Shown: positions 59,676-64,000 of the stretch, piece after piece
Position numbering within the stretch: the first letter of the stretch is position 1
How the letters are laid out: every line of letters starts with the position of its first letter
NCBI RefSeq assembly: GCF_000338275.1
Contig: NZ_ANMR01000043.1
Location: 372,001 to 436,000, forward strand
Reading direction: 5' to 3'
Origin: Staphylococcus xylosus NJ
GTDB lineage: Bacteria; Bacillota; Bacilli; Staphylococcales; Staphylococcaceae
DNA: 64,000 nucleotides
Notes under the pieces: model-generated
What the model was told of the DNA's origin: nothing
The model's input: only the letters and a program-made list of their open reading frames with translations
The model's database searches: none
Translations under genes and position numbers: made by a program

Positions 59676-60195
59676 TTTGTTTCCCCCAATGCTTTTCTAT
59701 AAAACCTTTGCGTCCTGAACCGCGTTGATATTGTTCATAATGTAGCGGGTTTTTTTTATAATAATCTTGATGATAAGATTCTGCAGGATAGAAGTTTTTA
59801 TACGGTTTAATGGGCGTGATAACAGGATTATCAAATATTGCTTGCTCGTTTAATTGTTGTATCTTTGCTTCGGCAGCTTTTTTTTGTGTTTCATCATGAT
59901 AAAAAATTGCTGGCTCGTAATGTTCACCACGATCAAAAAATTGACCGCCATTGTCTGTTGGATCAAATGTTTTAAAATAAACATCTAATATATTTTCGAA
60001 GGAAGTAATTTCCGGATTATAGGTGATTTGTACTGCTTCTACATGACCCGTTTGGTTAGTACTTACACTTTCATAATTAGGATTATCAGTATGACCACCA
60101 CTATATCCAGAAATAACACTCTCTATACCTGGATATGAAGTGAATGGTTTAACTAAACACCAAAAACAACCTCCAGCTAATGTTGCATAAGCCAT
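59668..60195 (-). CDS. msrA: Peptide methionine-S-sulfoxide reductase MsrA
   Basis: 175 residues. Catalytic Cys10 in AGGCFWCLVKPF, substrate/catalytic Glu in TGHVEAVQI, and the conserved YHQDYYKKNP. AGGAGG precedes ATG 60195. Paired with msrB for repair of oxidised methionine. Confidence 0.95.
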   Translation of the reverse strand: MAYATLAGGCFWCLVKPFTSYPGIESVISGYSGGHTDNPNYESVSTNQTGHVEAVQITYNPEITSFENILDVYFKTFDPTDNGGQFFDRGEHYEPAIFYHDETQKKAAEAKIQQLNEQAIFDNPVITPIKPYKNFYPAESYHQDYYKKNPLHYEQYQRGSGRKGFIEKHWGKQND

Positions 60196-60321
60196 AATAT
60201 ACCTCCTAAGTCTATTTTGTCATAAAGTTACCATTATTTTAAGAGATACGCTATAAAATTGTTTATTTATTAATTAAGACATATTGTTTCAAGTATATTC
60301 ATAGCGACCCTTTAATAGAAC

Positions 60322-61158
60322 TTATGATTTTAAAACTACGAGACCAATTGCACCTTGACCTGTATGTGTACTAATCACAGGTGTTGTTACATTTGTGTCG
60401 AACTGTGTAAAGTTGAATTCTTCTGAAAAATGTTTTTTAACTTTATCTACAAATTCAATAATATTTGCATGTGCAATTCCTATAGATTTTATATTTCTAT
60501 CACCAATAAATGCACTAATTTCTTTCTTTAAAAATTGTACACTTGCATTTTGAGTTCTTGAATTGTGTATTAATTCGATTTTGCCATCTTCAAGTGTTCC
60601 AATCGGTTTGATTTTCATCATATTACCTATCAAACCTTTAGTTTTACTAATGCGACCACCTTTGATTAGTTGACTCAATTGACCTATTACAACATACAGT
60701 TTTATATTTTTTTGTAATTCAGTAATTTTAGATACAATATCTGTAGTGTCATATCCTTCGTTATTCCAGTCTACAATATGCTGTACTTGATAACCTAGCC
60801 CAAAAGAAATGGATTTAGAATCAATAACTGTTACCTTACTATCAGTCATTTGACTCGCTTGTAGCGCTGTTTGGTATGTGCCGCTTAAACCTGAAGTCAT
60901 ATGAATACTTATAATTTCAGAACCGTCTGCACCTAGTTCATCATACATTTCAATAAATTTACCAATTGCAGGTTGGCTTGTTTTAACATCTGCATTTTCC
61001 TGCATTTTCTGAATATATGCTTCAGATGAAATATCTACTTGGTCTACATAGGCTTCGCCATTGATTGTTAAATTAAGTGGTATCACATGTATATCATTAT
61101 CAGATAAATACTCATGTGATAAATCAGATGTTGAATCGGTTACAATTTTCTTTTTCAT
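60322..61158 (-). CDS. DegV family fatty-acid-binding protein
   Basis: 278 residues. Typical DegV start [10 protein letters not shown], STxSG-type lipid-binding segment [13 protein letters not shown] and [15 protein letters not shown]. The family (FakB-like) binds fatty acids for phosphorylation by the FakA kinase. Two ATG codons (61161, 61158); the second is 8 nt from AGGAGG and is preferred. Sits downstream of dfrA. Confidence 0.88.
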   Translation of the reverse strand: MKKKIVTDSTSDLSHEYLSDNDIHVIPLNLTINGEAYVDQVDISSEAYIQKMQENADVKTSQPAIGKFIEMYDELGADGSEIISIHMTSGLSGTYQTALQASQMTDSKVTVIDSKSISFGLGYQVQHIVDWNNEGYDTTDIVSKITELQKNIKLYVVIGQLSQLIKGGRISKTKGLIGNMMKIKPIGTLEDGKIELIHNSRTQNASVQFLKKEISAFIGDRNIKSIGIAHANIIEFVDKVKKHFSEEFNFTQFDTNVTTPVISTHTGQGAIGLVVLKS

Positions 61159-61170
61159 CATAATTTCCTC

Positions 61171-61680
<510 letters not shown>

Positions 61681-61756
61681 CTAAATAAGTATCTCTAAAG
61701 TTCATGGTCTTAATTATATAGTAAAAGGTTTATTAATTTAAATAAAAGCTTATGTT

Positions 61757-62713
61757 TTAAACTGCAATCGGTGCTTTAATAGCAGGATGAGATTCATAAT
61801 CTACAATTTCTAAATCTTCATAATTTATATCGAAAATTGAAGCGTCAGAATTAATTTTAAGTTTAGGTGGTTCGTAACTATCACGTGATAATTGTGTTTC
61901 TATCGCATCGATATGATTTGAGTAAATATGAGCATCACCAAAAGTATGCACAAATTCTCCGACTTCTAAACCACATTCTTTAGCTATTAAGTGCGTTAAT
62001 AAACTATAACTTGCAATGTTAAATGGCACACCTAAGAATATATCAGCACTTCTCTGATATAATTGGCAACTCAATTTTCCATCTTGAACATAAAATTGGA
62101 ACATCGTATGGCATGGTGGTAAAGCCATTGTATCAATTTCAGTTGGATTCCACGCAGAAATGATATGTCTACGAGAATTAGGGTTATTTTTAATTTGATT
62201 AATTACTGTTTTTAACTGATCGAAATGGTTACCTTGTTTATCTTCCCAATCGCGCCATTGTTTACCATAAACATTACCTAAATCACCGTATTTTGAAGCG
62301 AAATCATTATCATTTAATATTTGTTGCTTGAATTTCTGCATTTCTTCTTTATAAATTGCATTAAAAGCTTCGTCAGTTTGTGCTTTATGGCCAAAATTAG
62401 TCATGTCTGGTCCATGATAATCAGATGAATTTACGTAATTTTCAAAAGCCCATTCATTCCAAATATTATTATTGTATTGAAGTAAATATTTGATATTCGT
62501 ATCACCTTTAATAAACCATAATAATTCAGTAGCGATTAATTTGAATGAAACTTTTTTTGTCGTCAGTAAAGGGAATCCTTTAGATAAATCAAATCTGAGT
62601 TGATGTCCAAATTTTGAAATTGTGCCAGTATTTGTGCGATCGTTTTTTTGTTTTCCTATCTCAAGAATTTCTTCACACAGATTATGATAAGATTGGTCGA
62701 AACTATTTAACAT
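61757..62713 (-). CDS. thyA: Thymidylate synthase
   Basis: 318 residues, methylates dUMP using methylene-tetrahydrofolate, producing dihydrofolate for the DHFR encoded 100 bp downstream. Catalytic Cys201 in LPPCHTMFQ, phosphate-binding Arg181-Arg182 in SRRHII, and folate-site RTNTGT. Classic thyA type, not flavin-dependent ThyX. Confidence 0.96.
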   Translation of the reverse strand: MLNSFDQSYHNLCEEILEIGKQKNDRTNTGTISKFGHQLRFDLSKGFPLLTTKKVSFKLIATELLWFIKGDTNIKYLLQYNNNIWNEWAFENYVNSSDYHGPDMTNFGHKAQTDEAFNAIYKEEMQKFKQQILNDNDFASKYGDLGNVYGKQWRDWEDKQGNHFDQLKTVINQIKNNPNSRRHIISAWNPTEIDTMALPPCHTMFQFYVQDGKLSCQLYQRSADIFLGVPFNIASYSLLTHLIAKECGLEVGEFVHTFGDAHIYSNHIDAIETQLSRDSYEPPKLKINSDASIFDINYEDLEIVDYESHPAIKAPIAV

Positions 62714-62885
62714 AATAGCACACTCCTTTCAATTATATTTTTATTTAATCTTATTGGATATTAGCAACAATTAAAAGAATTTACTATAGATTGTGTAAAA
62801 AAGATTGTGTAAAAATATTGCATGTTAGCTAAATTATACAACATTTCAGTGTAAACGTTATAAAAGTAGCATTATTTTAAAAAAT
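62714..62885. other. Intergenic region upstream of thyA
   Basis: No gene seen; AT-rich. It presumably holds the thyA promoter. No clear -35/-10 pair stands out to me. Confidence 0.4.
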
Positions 62886-62944
62886 AAATGCCAACCTAGT
62901 CATATCTCAAGATTAAAAAATAGATACGTAGTAAGTTGGCATTT
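62886..62944 (-). terminator. Probable terminator after the bacilliredoxin gene
   Basis: AAATGCCAAC / GTTGGCATTT perfect 10-bp stem with a 39-nt loop, AT-rich flanks. Confidence 0.6.
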
Positions 62945-63031
62945 AAATATGTTTAATTAGTATAAATTTATTTTACCGCTTCGAGTTTATATAAGTTTAC
63001 TTAATTAAGATAAGATGTATTTTTGACCATA

Positions 63032-63475
63032 TTAACAATGTTCGTCAAAGGCATCTTTAATATCCATGCATATATCTTGAATATCTCTGCCTTCAATGTG
63101 TTCGCGAGGGATAAAGTGTTTCAACACTTGGCCTTTAAACAATGCATATGATGGGCTTGATGGTGCTTGTTGAATGTAATTTCGCATCGTTTCAGTAGCT
63201 TCTTTATCTTGACCAGCAAAAACAGTCACTTTATTAGTTGGTTTTTTTTCATTTTGCTCTACAACAGTTACAGCAGCTGGTCTAGCCAAACCAGCTGCAC
63301 ATCCACACGTTGAATTGATTACAACGAATGTAGTGTCATCTGTTGAAACATTGCTCATATAGTTTGTCACATCATCTGAAGTCTCTAAACTTTCAAAATC
63401 ACGTCCAGTTAATTCGCTACGCATCTGTGTAGCAAGTTCGTTCATATATGCTTCATATGCATTCATTTCGAACAC
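63032..63475 (-). CDS. Bacilliredoxin (BrxA/BrxB, YphP/YqiW family)
   Basis: 147-residue thioredoxin-fold protein with the CGC active site in [14 protein letters not shown] (Cys at about 55 and 57). Removes bacillithiol from S-bacillithiolated proteins after oxidative stress. I cannot tell BrxA from BrxB with certainty. It sits downstream of the cvfC-like gene, in the usual staphylococcal order. Confidence 0.9.
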   Translation of the reverse strand: MFEMNAYEAYMNELATQMRSELTGRDFESLETSDDVTNYMSNVSTDDTTFVVINSTCGCAAGLARPAAVTVVEQNEKKPTNKVTVFAGQDKEATETMRNYIQQAPSSPSYALFKGQVLKHFIPREHIEGRDIQDICMDIKDAFDEHC

Positions 63476-63506
63476 TCCTTAAAATCTAATAATAATATTT
63501 TAACAA

Positions 63507-64000
63507 TTATACTTTATTTCTGTTAGCAATTTGTTTCCAAACTGAGCCCAGAGCTTGATCTCCATTTTCAATTCTTTCAATCGCCATTTCGATTTGAAGT
63601 TTAACTTCATATGCTGGATCATTCTCATGTGCACGTAAAGATGCTAATTGCTCTGGGCCCCCTTCGTCAAAGATGAACATCGCTGCTCTCCATCTAACAA
63701 TTTTTTGTGGATCGTCTAATGCTTTTTCCATTTCAGGTAAGGCTTGTTTAAAACCTAAATCACTTAAACAGTCCCCAGCAGTTCGTCTTACTGCTGGACT
63801 TTTATCGTGTAAACCCTTGAATAAATATGGCAATACAGCCTTATCTTCTACCATGCCAAGTAAGACGATAGCTTCACGTCTTAAAGGTGTTTTCTCTTCG
63901 TCGCTAACAACATCTCCTAATAATGGGAAATCTTGTTCTGTTGGTGTTGGAAAAGCTTTCAACATTCTTAAACGTTTTTTCCAATCTTCTGTAGACTGAT
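63507..64000 (-). CDS. cvfC: Conserved virulence factor C (HEAT-repeat protein), 5'-truncated by the window edge
   Basis: The frame stays open to the window end: [11 protein letters not shown] precedes the first Met at 63965, so the protein continues upstream. About 164 residues are visible, with HEAT-like repeats ([54 protein letters not shown]). The C-terminus [13 protein letters not shown] agrees with my memory of CvfC. Its role in staphylococcal virulence regulation is poorly defined. Confidence 0.88.
   Translation of the reverse strand, partial: QSTEDWKKRLRMLKAFPTPTEQDFPLLGDVVSDEEKTPLRREAIVLLGMVEDKAVLPYLFKGLHDKSPAVRRTAGDCLSDLGFKQALPEMEKALDDPQKIVRWRAAMFIFDEGGPEQLASLRAHENDPAYEVKLQIEMAIERIENGDQALGSVWKQIANRNKV

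Overview
The window is about 64 kb of low-GC Firmicute chromosome and belongs to a Staphylococcus. The diagnostic blocks are the tandem femA-femB genes, the lysC-asd-dapABD-deacetylase-alr-lysA lysine/diaminopimelate operon, odhAB, arlRS, and the murG/ctpA/crr/msrBA/dfrA/thyA run. Several products (femA, femB, arlR, msrA) look close to S. aureus proteins from memory, but the accessory genes point to a non-aureus species that I cannot name. I see no phage, insertion sequence, CRISPR array, rRNA or tRNA.

Layout. 1-570: 3' part of trpA. 687-1346: DJ-1/PfpI-type protein. 1811-4361: femA-femB, for the pentaglycine interpeptide bridge, followed by a candidate small RNA on the opposite strand. 4699-7662: two membrane proteins around an orphan siderophore-binding lipoprotein with a Fur-box-like site. 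7906-9714: pepF. 9786-14356 (minus strand): pstS-pstC-pstA-pstB-phoU, with a PhoP-box-like repeat upstream. 14794-17441: cvfB, divergent from an ABC-F ATPase. 17628-18458: aldo/keto reductase. 18595-27264: lysine operon behind a promoter, a lysine riboswitch and its terminator. 27510-30629: cspA, a DUF1033 gene, acylphosphatase and xpaC-telA. 30920-37510 (minus): BCCT transporter, BrnQ-type transporter, a VWA/MoxR chaperone pair and a DUF6501 gene. 37529-40976: glyoxalase-like protein, small ABC transporter and RibD-like reductase. 41131-46174: an accessory sugar-oxidation cluster of two Gfo/Idh/MocA dehydrogenases and two xylose-isomerase-like TIM barrels, with a divergent AraC regulator. 46443-46991: lone XRE-cupin regulator behind a perfect 16-bp inverted repeat. 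47677-54096 (minus): odhAB and arlRS. 54249-54450: Fur-controlled small RNA that matches IsrR in position and features. 54635-63475 (minus): PAP2 phosphatase, murG, acetyltransferase, ctpA, yozE-like, crr, msrB, msrA, degV, dfrA, thyA and bacilliredoxin. 63507-64000: 3' part of cvfC.

How the genes work together. Much of the window serves the cell envelope: femAB, the diaminopimelate/lysine supply, murG, a PAP2 phosphatase and arlRS. Nutrient sensing is a second theme: phosphate (pst/phoU), iron (the lipoprotein and isrR), lysine (riboswitch) and sugar (crr). The parts most worth follow-up are the sugar-oxidation cluster, the unannotated small RNA beside femB, the structured element inside the lysine operon, and the orphan XRE regulator. 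Motif positions and promoter spacings were read by eye. Family assignments come from recognising motifs, not from database searches.
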